DNA from: Adiantum capillus-veneris
Lineage: Eukaryota > Streptophyta > Polypodiopsida > Polypodiales > Pteridaceae
NCBI GenBank assembly: GCA_014529385.2
Contig: CM043962.1
Span: 124,476,470 to 124,540,469, forward strand
Reading direction: 5' to 3'
DNA: 64,000 bases
Shown: positions 1 through 11,419 of the stretch, one piece after another
Numbering within the stretch: position 1 is the stretch's first letter
Layout: each line of letters opens with the position of its first letter
Translations under genes and position numbers: made by a program
Notes under the pieces: generated by a model
Told to the model about the DNA's origin: nothing
Seen by the model: the letters and a program-made list of their open reading frames with translations, nothing else
Database searches by the model: none

Positions 1-239
1 AAGGTTACCATTGACATGTGTTGTGCAACATGGCATAGACATGGTTGCGGGTAGTAAGCTCATAAGTAAACCACCTATAGAGCGAGTCATTTTGAGGCTA
101 CTAAGGTGAAACGCCAGTTTTTGAATACCTTAGTAGAGGATTTATGCAACCCAGCATTCACCTTATGACTCTTCCAACTTTTTAATGAAGAAAAAGGACT
201 GCAATATGTGCATGTGTGTATATTACTAAGGACTGAACA
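1..239. other. left edge, no gene recognised
   Basis: No domain can be read here. It lies directly upstream of a decayed gypsy RT and is probably part of the same remnant, but no protein similarity supports that. Confidence 0.4.
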
Positions 240-1735
240 TTGTTACTGTTAAGAAAATATGTATGTTCTCAAGAGTGGATGATTTATTTAATAAGCTCAC
301 CCATGCTCATATCTTTACAAAGATGTAGTTGTGGTCAAGGTATTATCAAGTACGTATTAGACTTGATAATATACCCAAAACTGCTTTCCAAACAAGGTTT
401 GGACACTATGAGTTTTTTATATGCTCTTTGGATTGCACCAACAACTTTCATGATACTTATGGACAGTGTCTTGAAACCATATCTAGGCAAATTTATTATC
501 ATTTTCCTCAATGAAATTCTAATGTATAGTGCCTCTGAAGAGGAGCATTTACAACATCTAAATCATGTGTTTGAATTGTTATGGCAAAATAAGTTATATA
601 CCAAAGGATCCAAGTGTGATTTTCTCAAGAAAATTCACTATTCTAGGCATGTGATTTCAGTTGCTAGTCTACATAGGGATAAATCCAAGGTTGATGCCAT
701 TAAGAGTTGGCCTTCTCTTAGAAATCTAAAAGAGATAGAAATTTTATTGGGATTGCACGTTTTTATTAATAAAAAACTATGCTCATATCTCAATTTTGAT
801 GACAGACCAAATGAAAGACAAGGGGAGAACCTTTTAGTGGGGAGAAGCTGAACAGAAAATTTCTGATGCTCTCAAGGACACATTAGTTGCATCTCCTATA
901 GCTTTTGGGTATCCTTTGAAACCATTTGTGCTAGAAATGGTCCATGCTATTGGAGCATTCCTTCTACATGAGGAAAGGCCAAGTGCATTTGAAAGTAGGA
1001 ATCTTGATTTTTTAGAGTAGAATTCTTTTGCTGACAAAAGAGAACTCTATGCAATAGTGTCTGCTTTGAAAACATGGTAACATTATTTGTATGCAACTCA
1101 GTTTGAGATTGTGTTTGACCATGAAAGTGTAAAATGGTTTACACAACAAATAGATTTGAAGCGTTGAAACGCCAGGTGAACTGAGATTTTTTATGCAAAG
1201 CTCCAATATATTAAACGATGATACAATGTGGTAGTTGATGATCTTAGTTGTATACCTAAGATTTACTCTATTTGTTTCACTGAGCTTCAAAATGACTTTT
1301 TGGAATCTCTCAAGGGAAAATATGAGCATACTCAAATGTGTGGAGCCAAGTGAAAATAAGGAGTCCTTTTTAATCCAACAATGGTAGTGTGTCTTTAACC
1401 TCCATACACAGTCCTCGTCTTTTGAGTGATGAGCTAGAGAGATGGAAGAAGTTTTCCATAGATGATGGGTACCAACTCCACAAGGGGAGAGTTTCTGTAC
1501 CATAGGCACAAACATTCATTGCAAGTTCTTTATGAATGTCATGACAATCCTAGCGTAGGTCACCTAGGCATAAAGAGAACTTATGCACTCATACAATGAT
1601 ATTTTTATGGTGAAGTTTACATTGGTATGTTCAAGACCATATCTTGTATTGCCAGAAATGTCAAATGAAAAATCGATCTTGGGGGTGTCTCCCTCTATAG
1701 GTAGGGTGGAGAGACAGGTTCTAGACTCCCTCTGG
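240..1735 (+). pseudogene. decayed Ty3/gypsy pol remnant (RT, RNase H, integrase zinc region)
   Basis: RT similarity starts near 329 in one frame ([21 protein letters not shown]) and moves to another near 420 (APTTFM, EEEHLQHLNHVFELL, HVIS). The catalytic F/YxDD box reads FLNE, so the active site is lost. A broken RNase H stretch follows around 840-1240 (FEIVFDHESVKWF). At 1500-1620 an integrase zinc-region motif (GHLGIKRTYAL) is visible. Several frameshifts and stops interrupt it. The order RT, RNase H, integrase is that of Metaviridae on the plus strand. No LTRs were found for it. It is an old, dead copy unrelated in sequence to the better-preserved gypsy elements further right. Confidence 0.8.
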
Positions 1736-1775
1736 TCTCACATTGACAATTGATATCCTCATAGATGAACCAAGA

Positions 1776-3900
1776 TTATGACTTGGCTATATTATTTGAC
1801 AATGCATTGGATTCCACCCACTTGCTAACATAGGATGTCTCCATGATTATATATGTACTCTCTCTTGATGTGAAATTATTAAAAGCTCCCATAGTATCAA
1901 GAGCCCAATTAAAAAATATTTCCTTGTGTTGAATAGTGATCACAGATGTCATGCCCACTACTATTAACCTACATATTCTCTCACAAATGTCACATGTCTT
2001 GCAAAACAATCTATCATATGATATCATACTCTACCACCATAAATGATCTTGAAGAATATTCTTCTACAAGATGTGAGAAGAGAAGTATCCATATTTAAAT
2101 TTATCATGTGTCATTCCATTAGGTAAAATTTGGACTCTCAAAGAAGCCCTATAAGGAGGTTTGACTTTGCCTCTCTTAGTCCAAAGTGGGCAACCCGATG
2201 AAATACATATATGCTTTGTCAAAACCCTATCAACCAATATATCATTGAAAAGATCTTAAAAAGTAGGTTCTAAATCCCCAAACTTTGTCAAATTATATGG
2301 TATTCCACCATATTGCAAAAGTCATACACACCTTGCCACTCTGGATCTTGCTCCTCCATAGTCATTGTCTGAAACAATTCAACATCTAGTGGTTTCTCTA
2401 TTAAGGATATCAATGAGATAACTTTTGTTCTTCTAAATAGGAAGTCTAAACCACAGTGTCTTACTAGGATCATGAAAGTTTTTGAAATCAAATTCTAGTA
2501 GGAACATCATCCATCTAATTAACCTTCCTTGAATGAAAAACTTACTAGTGAACTTGGGGGTTTACTACACTTAAAAAAATTTGCATTATATGGGTCCAAC
2601 ATTAGGGGTTATCGTATTCTATATTTTCTCACTTTTCCATAAACAAAAGGGAGATGAAAAATGATCTTGATTTTTTTTTCATAGTTTGAATAGGATAAGG
2701 GTTCCTTTTATTGTGAAAAAATCAAAGATAATGGGCTTTATAAATAGTCTGTAAACACACATCATATATAGGTTTTACATATAGTGAACACCTCCCACCA
2801 GATTAATCAAATAAAGTAGGGCCTGATGAACAACCTAAATATGAAAGAGATTTACAAAAAAGTATTGTCTATACTTTGTGACATTAAACACCATTCCTAG
2901 TTCCTCTCTTTCCATGGTTGAACACTCTTGTTTTGCCTTATTGAATCTTTGATTGGAAAAGTACATAGGGTAATTAGTTTGCCCATAGTGTTGAACCAAA
3001 ATATCCCACATCGCCATACAATAAGAATTAGCATGAACATGGAAAATGGAATCCCAATCCAGTTGGCAAAAAAATACCTTTGTGCCGATGGGAACTTTTA
3101 AGAGATTAGAAAGTGGCTTCACATTTAGGTGACCAAATAAACTTACATTTTTTTTGGATTAGGTCATATAGTAGAGGTGCCTTAGCTACAAACACATGAA
3201 TGAAATCAGATAATAGTTAATGTATGCTAGAAATGAACTAAGCTCAAACATAGTTGTTGATGCTCTAGCCTTCTTGATACACTTTGTCTTATGTTTATCC
3301 ATTTCAATTACATTTTTGGATACCACATGACCACATGACTATCCCTTCTAGACCATGAATAGTTATTTGAAAGGATTCAAACAGGTCCTCTTTCCCCTAC
3401 ATCTTTGAAACATCATCTCCATGAATAGTAGATGCATCTATATAGATGAAAAGAAGGTTAAATCATCCACAAAGATGTCTAAAAATTTGCACAAGAACTC
3501 ACTGACTGTTTCCATCATGCATCTTTAGAATGCTGCCAGAGCATTATATCACCCAAATGGCATAACCACATACATAATGCTCTCCATTCAGCTATGAAAG
3601 TCATTTTGCCTCTATCTTTTGGTGCAATCTTCAACTAATTATATACTCTATAACCATCTAGAAATTTATACATCTCATGTCCAACTATATCATCAAGCAT
3701 CATATATATGAATTCTAGAGGCAATGGTCTTTGATGGTATGAGCTTTCATCTTTCTCTAATCCACACACACCGTGAGTTTCCCTTTTTTTTTTGGGACCA
3801 CCACTATGGAAAATAACCAATTGTTGAACTGAGAGTCTAGATCTACTCAACGGGAAATTGGTACAACTAAATTTGGTCGACGTTATGAATGGTGAAAGGC
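1776..3900 (-). pseudogene. second decayed Ty3/gypsy pol remnant, opposite strand
   Basis: Read on the minus strand, fragments appear in gypsy order. An RT piece (KFLDGYRVYN) lies near 3640-3700. An RNase H piece at 2835-3122 has FHVHANS in place of the usual DAS motif, followed by ECSTMEREELGMVFNVTKYRQY. Integrase pieces lie at 1776-2027 (CDICER, WALDTMG, YVSKWVE). Stops and frameshifts separate every block and no block is complete. It is tail-to-tail with the plus-strand remnant that ends at 1735, so two separate insertions decayed side by side. No LTR or target duplication could be assigned. Confidence 0.75.
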
Positions 3901-5220
3901 AAAGCTATGTGTTCCTACAAGTACGTGCTAAAGTGGCAAGGAAGATATGAAGGCAAAGGGTAGGAAAAGAGTAGTAGGTGTGTATGCTTTATGTGGTTAT
4001 TGAGTCGAAGGGGCTCTGCTAGGATTCCTATCAAAGGTGGCTGGTCAAAGCGTTCAAGTTAGAAATGGAAGTACCAGAGATGGCCCTCAAAGTGTTATCT
4101 AGGTGGTCTAGATGGCTCCTTAATCAGAGCTATGGAGTGCAAGATATGGAATTTTAAGGGTAAAAGTGGTTTGTAGATCTCTACCGGATTGGACAGTTGG
4201 AAATGGTTGGTTAGAGGGGATGTGAGTGCATGATATGTGATAGTTTGGTTGCTTCAGTAAGTGTGCCATCAAGGGTTTTCTTGGGTTATATCATTTAACG
4301 AGCAAGTAATGGGCTAAAAGAACCTTCGGTGGTACAAAAAGGATTGTCCTTGACAGCACCTTTGACAAATCTTTGAGCTACAATCTCTACATGTCACATG
4401 AAAAACTACCTATTATACTATATATCAGTGGATAGATCTTCAAAAGGAAAATCTAAAAACACAAGGTCCAAAAAGTTGACTTAAACTAACAAAATATTAC
4501 AAATCCCCACTTTTTCATTGGTAGAAGTTAAATAGGTCCTTTTTTGTACCACCAAACCATGCTTTCACCCAATGAGTGGCAAAAGCTGACCAAGGAAAAC
4601 ATTTCAAGCATAGCCCAAGATTTTCCCTCAATGATGGTAAGGCTTAAGACTAAGGTTGGATCAATCCTTCCTTCTTTAGTAAGTTGACTATAGTCTTTGT
4701 TTACTAAGCTTGGCTAGACCACATGTCCAAAGTAGCATACACTTGCCTTGTGTGAGCTTAACAAGTTTTTTTGTGAATGTGTATGGTGCCTCCACTTTCC
4801 AAGAATATTCCCAAGAAGGGAGGGGGGGGCTATTTTTTTTTGCATAGCAAGCTAGGAAAAGTGTTAGAACATGCTTCCCTTGTATTATGAGGTGTTTCGA
4901 CCTCATTGGTCAAGTGTGAAGCATTCTAATCCAAGATTAGTTGCACACTAGCATAAACATAAAAGGGGGGACTCAATGGATTTTTGTCTCTCTTGCTCCT
5001 CTAACAAACTCTCTCAAGTGCAAAGAAATCTCTCTCTCCCTCTCCCTCTCTCTCATGGGATCTCTAGAGATGCACTATATGCTCAATCTCTTAGCTATGG
5101 ATGCAAATCCAAGCCAATGAAAGTTTCTTCTTCTCCATCCTTTGAATTATATGCATGATTGTAGTGATTTAATTTGTATTTGTGCAAAGAAATCAGCCTG
5201 TACAACCTATATTCTCCTTG
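3901..5220. other. no gene recognised; host of the Gypsy-1 insertion
   Basis: I see no recognisable coding domain. A CT-rich stretch lies near 5029-5054. The last bases (CTAT, 5221-5224) are the left copy of the Gypsy-1 target duplication. Right of Gypsy-1 the sequence continues into a copia gag remnant, so this stretch may be the 5' flank or leader of that older copia element. Confidence 0.4.
5029..5054. repeat. CT-rich microsatellite
   Basis: Imperfect (CT)n run interrupted by CCC triplets. It has low complexity and no coding signal. Confidence 0.8.
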
Positions 5221-5224
5221 CTAT
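5221..5224. repeat. Gypsy-1 target site duplication, left copy (CTAT)
   Basis: CTAT directly precedes the outermost LTR start (TGAGTGGC at 5225). The same four bases follow the LTR end at 21542. A four-base match has a chance probability of about 1 in 256, but it sits exactly at both TG and CA termini. Confidence 0.65.
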
Positions 5225-6222
5225 TGAGTGGCATAAAATGGTAACCATCTTTTTGCAACATTTTTTCAGCCTACTGAACGTCCTCTTTCTCATATGTGTA
5301 TATATTTTTCTACGCTATTAAGTTATCTAGAGTAAATTCCCCCTCTTCGTTTAACCTTTGTGGCGACACATACATTGTACTCTTCCCAAAAATGTCACCT
5401 TAGTCATATGATTATTATACTACCCTTTTCTTTTTTTCTTTGTAAATAAAATTAAGCATACAATAACCGACTATCTACCCCCAAACTTTCTTACCTCTTG
5501 TAAATTAGTAGTAGAAAAATAATATATCCATCTTCCATCCCATATAGATAGATTACCATGGAAATCAACTCTCCACTTGTCTTTACCAAAGATTATGGTC
5601 CATCTCTACAAGTCTTCTATGCCCCCTACATAGGTGGCCCAATATCTCTTAAGAATATACATATAGTTTTTCTCCTTTCAAAAAGATTCAAATTGTATAT
5701 TCTTTTCACAAGCCAATAATATTGGGCCCTCCTCTATTTGTTTAAGCATCATACCCTTTTGAAAAAGCATGATTCCCCTTGGATGCATACAAGCAAAGAG
5801 CCCATACAAGAAGACTTGGAAGCAAAAGGTTCCCTAGCCTAGTGCGGACCTTCCAAACCGAATTCCTTGGTGCATGGGCATAAATAATAGTCCAAATTCA
5901 TATCAAACATGTTGAAAAGGTCAAATTTTCCTTTTATAGCATGTCATTCCGAGCTACAGGTAAAAAGTTATGGTCAAAATAGTGTAAATCTGTTAGATTC
6001 GCAGCAAAAGGGAACTGTAAATCAAGTAAATCAAGAGGGTGAGATCTTGTTTTGCCCCTACTCATATTCTAGAAGAGTAGTGAGTGTTCAAGTTCACTTG
6101 CATGTGATGGGACCAACCTAAATATTCTTTCTAAATGCCAAGACAGACAAGTTGAGATACCCCGCAGGAGCCACCCGTAGGGCCTCATGGTGGGGCCCAC
6201 CTACATTATGCACCCCTATGGA
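5225..6222 (+). repeat. Gypsy-1 5' LTR, left part
   Basis: It begins TGAGTGGCATAAAATGG, the same as the 3' LTR start at 19887. 5225-5779 matches the 3' LTR with about 16 scattered differences. 5780-6192 (about 413 bp) has no counterpart in the 3' LTR: it is either an insertion here or a deletion there. From 6193 the match resumes (GGGGCCCACCTACATTATGC) and breaks at 6222 inside the LTR, where integrase sequence begins. The junction shares GC/AGC between LTR and integrase, a short microhomology. Confidence 0.8.
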
Positions 6223-6755
6223 GCTCAAGGGGAAAGGACTGAAGGAAGGTATGTTGGCTCTTCGCTATGATAACCGACTTGATACTCGACTTGACAACAA
6301 GTTTTTGCAAAGATGGGAGGGACCTTTCATGATAAAAACAAAGTTTGGGAATGGTAGTTACAGATTAGCACATTTATCAGGAAAACTCCACAAGACCAGA
6401 GTCAATGGATGGAGATTAAAGCCCTACTTTCAACGTATCAATCCGTTGATAGGAAGTCATCTACCTACATCTTCTAAGGTCCAAATTGGCATGGGTCCCT
6501 TCAGCTTGGCAAATGATCCACCTATTTTTAAAGCTTTGATGTGCAAAGAAGAACCAGCCTTGGAATCTGAACATACCCAAGGCAACCCTCCCATCTCCGA
6601 TTGATGGGATTGAGGTAATGAAAAGTAGATCTAATGGAGTAAAAGAGTGCATGTCACTCCTCCTATTGAAAAAAAAAAAAAAGAAGAAGAAGAAAAAGAA
6701 GCAATGCCGTCCTCCTAAAGATATGAATATCTCTAGGCTTGGGGGAGGGCTAATA
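6223..6755 (+). pseudogene. displaced copy of Gypsy-1 integrase 3' end, tail and polypurine tract
   Basis: This is nearly identical to 19355-19886 (one substitution and one A-run length change by eye). It holds the integrase C-terminal region (RWEGPFMIKTKFGNGSYRLA, VNGWRLKPY), the A/GAA-rich tail and the polypurine tract, and leads straight into an LTR start at 6756. An open frame from 6152 to 6604 runs through the junction, but its first 24 codons come from LTR sequence, so it is a chimera made by the rearrangement and not a gene. Confidence 0.85.
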
Positions 6756-8410
6756 TGAGTGGCATAAAATGGTAACCATCGTTTTGCAACATTTTTTCAA
6801 CCTACTCAACGTCCTCTTTCTCATATGTGTATATATTTTTCTACGCTATTAAGTTATCTAGAGTAAATTCCCCCTCTTCGTCTAACCTTTGTGGCGACAC
6901 ATACATTGTACTCTTCCCAAAAATGTCACCTTAGTCATATAATTATTATACCACCCTTTTCTTTTTTGCTTTGTAAATAAAATTAAGCATACAATAACCG
7001 ACTATATACCCCAAACTTTCTTACCTCTTGTAAATTAGTAGCAGAAAAATAATATATCCATCTTCCATCCCATATAGATAAATTACCATGGAAATAAACT
7101 CTCCACTTGTCTTTACCAAAGATTATGGTACATCTCTACAAGTCTTCTATGCCCCCTACATAGGTGGCCCAATATCTCTTAAGAATATAAATATAGTTTT
7201 TCTCCTTTCAAAAAGACTCAAATTGTATATTCTTTTCACAAGAAAATAATATTGGGCTCTCCTCTATTTGTTTAAGCATCATACCCTTATATAAAAGCAT
7301 GATTCCCCTGGGGCCCACCTACATTATGCACCCCTATGGAGCCTTCACGGTCTAAAATGATATTTTTTGTGAATAAATAGTCCATTTTATGTGCAATATT
7401 CAATGAGTGGTCAAAGGACACTTAATCAGGGCTAATCACTCACCCTAATTAAGTGTAGCATAATCCCCCTCCTGCACAACTATAAATAGCCCCCCTTGGA
7501 GAGACTCAAGGACACACACCTATATTTTCAACTTAATGTTGTTCTTGATCAATAGTAGAGAAACCCCCAACTCTCCCTCTTTCACATCCTCCCTCCTAAC
7601 CCTCCTCTTTGGAGGAAGTGCAACTCTATCCTCCACTCTTTCTATTGTACAATCTCTTACTCCATCAACCCCAAAAATCATTGTAGCACCTCAATAACTT
7701 GTAAATACATAATGATCTCTCTCATGGTTATGTTAATGGTCATTAAATCATCTTCAAACAATCAAGTGTCGCAATTCGTGATGGTTAGCCAACGTCTGTC
7801 TACCCCTTAAAAGGTGTGCGCGAAATCAAGTAAGTGTTCTACTCTCAATTTACCATTGGTTTGTTTCTCCACACTTATTCAATTAGTCTTAAGAAATTTC
7901 TCACTCCAAATCTCTTTTGCTTCATTACATATGCATGTGGCTACCTCTCATGGTGATTTTATTTCTCACGGCATTGCATAGATAGAGATGAACTCTCTAT
8001 GCAAAGGGTGTTGGTTTGATGTAGGTGGTTCTCTTGTGTGTTTGAGAGGCAAGTCTTGTGCGCATGATTTTTTTATGAGTGCTTGAGAGGGGAGGAGTTT
8101 GGATGTATCATGGGTATTCTTATGGGGAGAAGGTGAATGCTATTCCACAAATTGCATATTTACATTTGATGCACGTCACTGGGTTGCATAATCGTTGATG
8201 GTGTCAAGTGTCCAAAGTGTACATAGAGCAAGGGGTTCTCAAAGTGTGTTGCTTGAGTGGGTGAGTGCAATGTTATTTTGATTGGTTTCCTTCTCCACTC
8301 CCAAAAGAAGGTGGTGCCCCAAGTAGTGTGCGTACCTCTTTACGAACATTTTGTGAGGGTAGGCCCATTGTTTTGGGTTTAGAGGCCCCATTTCAAAAAG
8401 CTCGCCCTCA
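6756..8410 (+). repeat. Gypsy-1 LTR (patched left part, original right part)
   Basis: The TG start at 6756 and CA end at 8410 are defined by comparison with 19887-21542. From 6756 to 7908 it is almost identical to the 3' LTR. From 7909 to 8410 about 22 differences are seen in 500 bp. This sharp change marks the end of a copied tract. A TATA-like box is at 7481 and the downstream primer binding site at 8416, so this LTR could still have acted as promoter. Confidence 0.85.
7481..7488 (+). promoter_or_regulatory. TATA box in Gypsy-1 5' LTR
   Basis: TATAAATA follows CCCCCTCCTGCACAAC and precedes a C/G-rich stretch. The identical box occurs in the 3' LTR at 20612. Confidence 0.6.
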
Positions 8411-8415
8411 TAAAG

Positions 8416-8432
8416 TGGTGCCCCCACGGAGG
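8416..8432 (+). other. Gypsy-1 primer binding site
   Basis: TGGTGCCCCCACGGAGG begins five bases after the LTR end. Gypsy-2 has TGGCACCCCCACGGAGG at the equivalent place, which supports both assignments. It is not the initiator-Met site used by the copia elements. The primer tRNA is not identified. Confidence 0.6.
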
Positions 8433-8984
8433 AAACATATTTCCAAGTTACCTTCAAATTTTTAGTGACGAATAATGGAGCTCCCATCTATCCATTTCAT
8501 TTTTCATAACACATTAGAGTAAATGTTCACATAGATAGAAAAGTATTTTTCCAGCAACGCATTGTTTTTATGTTTGGTGCACAAAGACTTAGAGAAATAT
8601 TGGCATCACCCAACCCAATTATACTTGCAATCATCAATTATGAAACTTCTTTTGATGTTCACGTGTTCATTTTGTTTTAAAGGTAGGAACAAGGAGTGGT
8701 GAAGGGGTTCTCACGGGCCATATGAAGGAACGAGGTCTTCAAACCAACAACGAGGAGTAGCACATGAATCACGATCAAAACAATGAACCTTTTAGGCCTA
8801 TTGATCGGAAATCCATTCACATAATCATTGTTACTAAGTTTAGGTTTCAATCTATCATAAGGAGGATATTTGGATCCACTCGCCTCAATGAAATCAATGC
8901 TTCAATTAATCCATTTATTCTACCTATGATAAAGTACGATTTAACAATGGATGTGTACATCTTCATTTTAATGTAATCAGATTT

Positions 8985-9916
8985 ATAGTGTCAACAATCT
9001 TGTGTGGCCCGTAAGAGAAAAGTTTCTTGACAAAGAAAATTCAAAAAGTCTAAACAAAAATGTCAAGTTCTTTTCCCACATTTTATCAAGAAGTGGGGAA
9101 GATGCGCAAGAGTTTCTTGACAACTTGGAGATGGCACATCTCATATCCAGGAGAGATGAAGAGTAAGTAAAGCTACGAGCCTTCCCGTTGGTTCTAAAAG
9201 CAGAAGCTAAAGCATGGTATGAGACCTTGCAACCCCAAATCAAGTCCAACTGGGAGAGACTGCGAGAAAGCTTCCTCTCCAAGCTCGGGCAAGGTGATAC
9301 TTCTGAAGGACTATGGAAATGTCTTATTGGACATAAGCAGGTATCACTTGAAGACTATCCCTCTTATGAAGCAACCTTTGTCAATCTATGGGGTAGGTGG
9401 GAGGCTACATTAGAAAATCATGGTGGTGCACCTAACTTTCTAAAAAAAGAGAGATTCATGGTTGGCTTGTATCCACTTTTAAAGGCTAAAGTAGAGATAA
9501 AATTCCCAACCACCTTCGAAGAAGCACGTGAGGTAGCCATCATCAAGTTTAGAAAACTACACTTCCAAGCACATAGAGCAAGGGGTTTGAATGAAGTGAG
9601 TGAGAGGGAGTCTTCACAAACCATGGAAGCACCAATTAGGGCCCATCTTGCACAATCTTCACAAATAGGAGATAACTCTCAACAAGAGGTTTTACAAAGG
9701 CTAGCTCAACAGCTTGAGAATCTCACTCTGAATCTAGTACAAGGCCTACCTCAACAACGACAACCAAGAGAAGGGAATCGCAATCAACGAAGACAAGCTC
9801 AAGAGTTGCGATGTTGGAATTGCAATGAAATGGGCCATGGCATGTACAATTGTCCACATCCAAGGCGACTTCCGGGAGACATATATCCCCCTAGACTGCC
9901 TCCTCTCGCTGTGTAG
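8985..9916 (+). pseudogene. gag: Gypsy-1 gag
   Basis: Retrotransposon gag (capsid/nucleocapsid), which would package element RNA in cytoplasmic particles. A reading frame can be followed from about 8985 (FLDKENSKSLNKNVKFFSH), is cut by TAA at 9164-9166 where Gln would fit, and is then open to a TAG at 9914. It contains the retrotransposon gag core (LKAEAKAWYETL, RFMVGLYPLLKAKVE) and a CCHC zinc knuckle (CWNCNEMGHGMYNC) near 9810-9852. The same frame continues after the TAG for about 50 codons, then the protease frame takes over. No convincing Met start was found; an open stretch with a Met at 8764 lies upstream in uncertain relation. Confidence 0.8.
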
Positions 9917-10055
9917 CAGGAACTAGCTCAAGGCCCACAAATCCTTCGTCGACCACCACCACCAACAAATATACCTCCCGTCCCACATGAGGAGGAAGAA
10001 AGAGGAGTCAACATCATCAAGCTAGAAGAGGTAATAGATGAGCATACTCTAAACT

Positions 10056-10862
10056 TTGATGTTATGCCGGCATAAAAACGCACAAGAGCACATGATAAGG
10101 ATGAAGAAGAAGAAGAAGAAGTCAAAGATGGAAGAAGCTGAAAGTAGTAGGAAGAAAAGATCATGGCGAAGGGAAATTGGTATCAACGACTTCCCATTGG
10201 GAAAGGAGCTAGAGCCCTACAACATCTTGGAGGATTTACAAACCCAAATACCAAACATTTCATGGACTCAACTTCTACACCTATCAGCCAAAGTAAGAAG
10301 GCAATGGCCAAAGTTGGTAAGTACAAGAATTCCAAAGAAGAAAGCAAATCTTTCCATTAAGGTTGTGGCCTCAAAGCTACAAAAAGATGTGGAACCCATC
10401 GTGGATGCTTACATAAGGGGTAAAAAGGTGTCTAATGTATATGTTGATGGTGGAGCTCAAATGTGTGTGATCACGGAAAAATCAATGAATAGGTTAGGGC
10501 TTGAAATTACAAAGTCCTCTAATTGTCAAGCTAGGCTAGCCAACAACTCAAGTGTGAAGTGTTTGGGGATCATTGAAAATGTAAAAGTATCTGTATGTAA
10601 CATAGATGCACGAGTGGATATGTATGTCATGCCAGTTAAGGGGGAGGGCTATCCCATCATCCTAGGGAGGCCTAGGCTCATTGCTGTGAATGCAGATCAA
10701 AAATGGGGAAGTGGTCGTTTGATTCTTAAGAAGGGTCAACCGGTGGTGTATGATTGGCGAGAAGGAAAGCAACTAGATATCAACTATGAAACCACGGCAG
10801 ATGAAGAGAGCGAGGAGGAGAGTCCTTACTCAAGTGATGAGGAAGCCTCAACCAGCGAATGA
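10056..10862 (+). pseudogene. Gypsy-1 protease region
   Basis: Retropepsin-like domain that would cleave the gag-pol precursor. The first 100 residues are lysine-rich and charged. The active-site motif is YVDGGAQMCVI (Asp near residue 131), so the usual D-T/S-G-A is D-G-G-A. The second hallmark is ILGRPRL near residues 202-208. The C-terminal end is acidic (EESEEESPYSSDEEAS). It lies in a different frame from gag, so either a shift occurred or the element decayed. The downstream linker (about 10863-11027) lies in yet another frame and is cut by Copia-A. Gypsy-2 has the same DGGA motif, so this is a lineage trait and not a mutation. Confidence 0.8.
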
Positions 10863-11022
10863 GGAGTCTTCTTTGGAGGTAATGGGAATTGTATTTAACA
10901 CCAACACCCAAGATGTTTCCGTAGAAGAAAAGCCAACAGACAATCACACACGAGGGGATGAAAGATGCCACCACTTTGAAGAAGGATTTGAAAAGATGCT
11001 TGCAAAAGATCTTACTTGTGAG

Positions 11023-11027
11023 GAGAA
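11023..11027. repeat. Copia-A target site duplication, left copy (GAGAA)
   Basis: GAGAA precedes the TG end at 11028 and is repeated at 16459-16463. Removing the element and one copy rejoins the Gypsy-1 frame between protease and RT. Confidence 0.95.
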
Positions 11028-11171
11028 TGTTGAGATGTAGAGAGAAAGAGAGAGAGACGAGACAAGAGACACACCATATACGCTCCCAAAGACTGATTCA
11101 TATTGAGGACAAGATACAAATATATAGGTGAGACCAAGTTGAGTAAAGTGAGCCATAATATAGCTCCAACA
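11028..11171 (-). repeat. Copia-A 3' LTR (144 bp)
   Basis: On the minus strand it runs TGTTGGAGCTAT... to ...ACATCTCAACA. It matches 16316-16458 apart from three differences. The LTR is unusually short, about 143 bp. Confidence 0.95.
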
Positions 11172-11181
11172 CCCCCACTCA
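11172..11181 (-). other. Copia-A polypurine tract
   Basis: On the minus strand TGAGTGGGGG directly abuts the 3' LTR start TGTTGG. Copia-B has the same tract at 42541-42550. Confidence 0.85.
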
Positions 11182-11419
11182 AACAAAGGTCTCTAGCTTT
11201 GGATGAAAAAACCCTTGGGGAGTTCAAGGGAAAAACCCAAGCCCCTATACAATGTGAAAATATGAACCAGCGATGATGATGTGAAAGTGAATTGTGCATC
11301 TATGTACAAATATTCAAGTGACTTAGAGATCACAATGTGCAAATGTGGAGTGTGCATAGTGCATGGTACCTAAAAGATTACAATGTCATATGTACAAAGC
11401 TATTACAATAGCAAAGAAG

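Noticed and set aside
4976-5158. 60-codon Ser/Leu-rich frame
   Set aside because: It lies in CT-rich low-complexity sequence with no domain or neighbours to support it.
5780-6192. 413-bp segment in the Gypsy-1 5' LTR as a separate mobile element
   Set aside because: No target duplication or terminal repeats could be seen; a deletion in the other LTR explains it equally well.
6152-6604. 150-codon open frame, apparently a gene
   Set aside because: Its N-terminal codons are LTR sequence and the rest is a displaced integrase tail identical to 19355-19736; it is a repair chimera.
5225-8410. two independent Gypsy elements in tandem
   Set aside because: A single CTAT duplication surrounds the whole unit and the identity pattern shows a patch inside one 5' LTR rather than a second full insertion.
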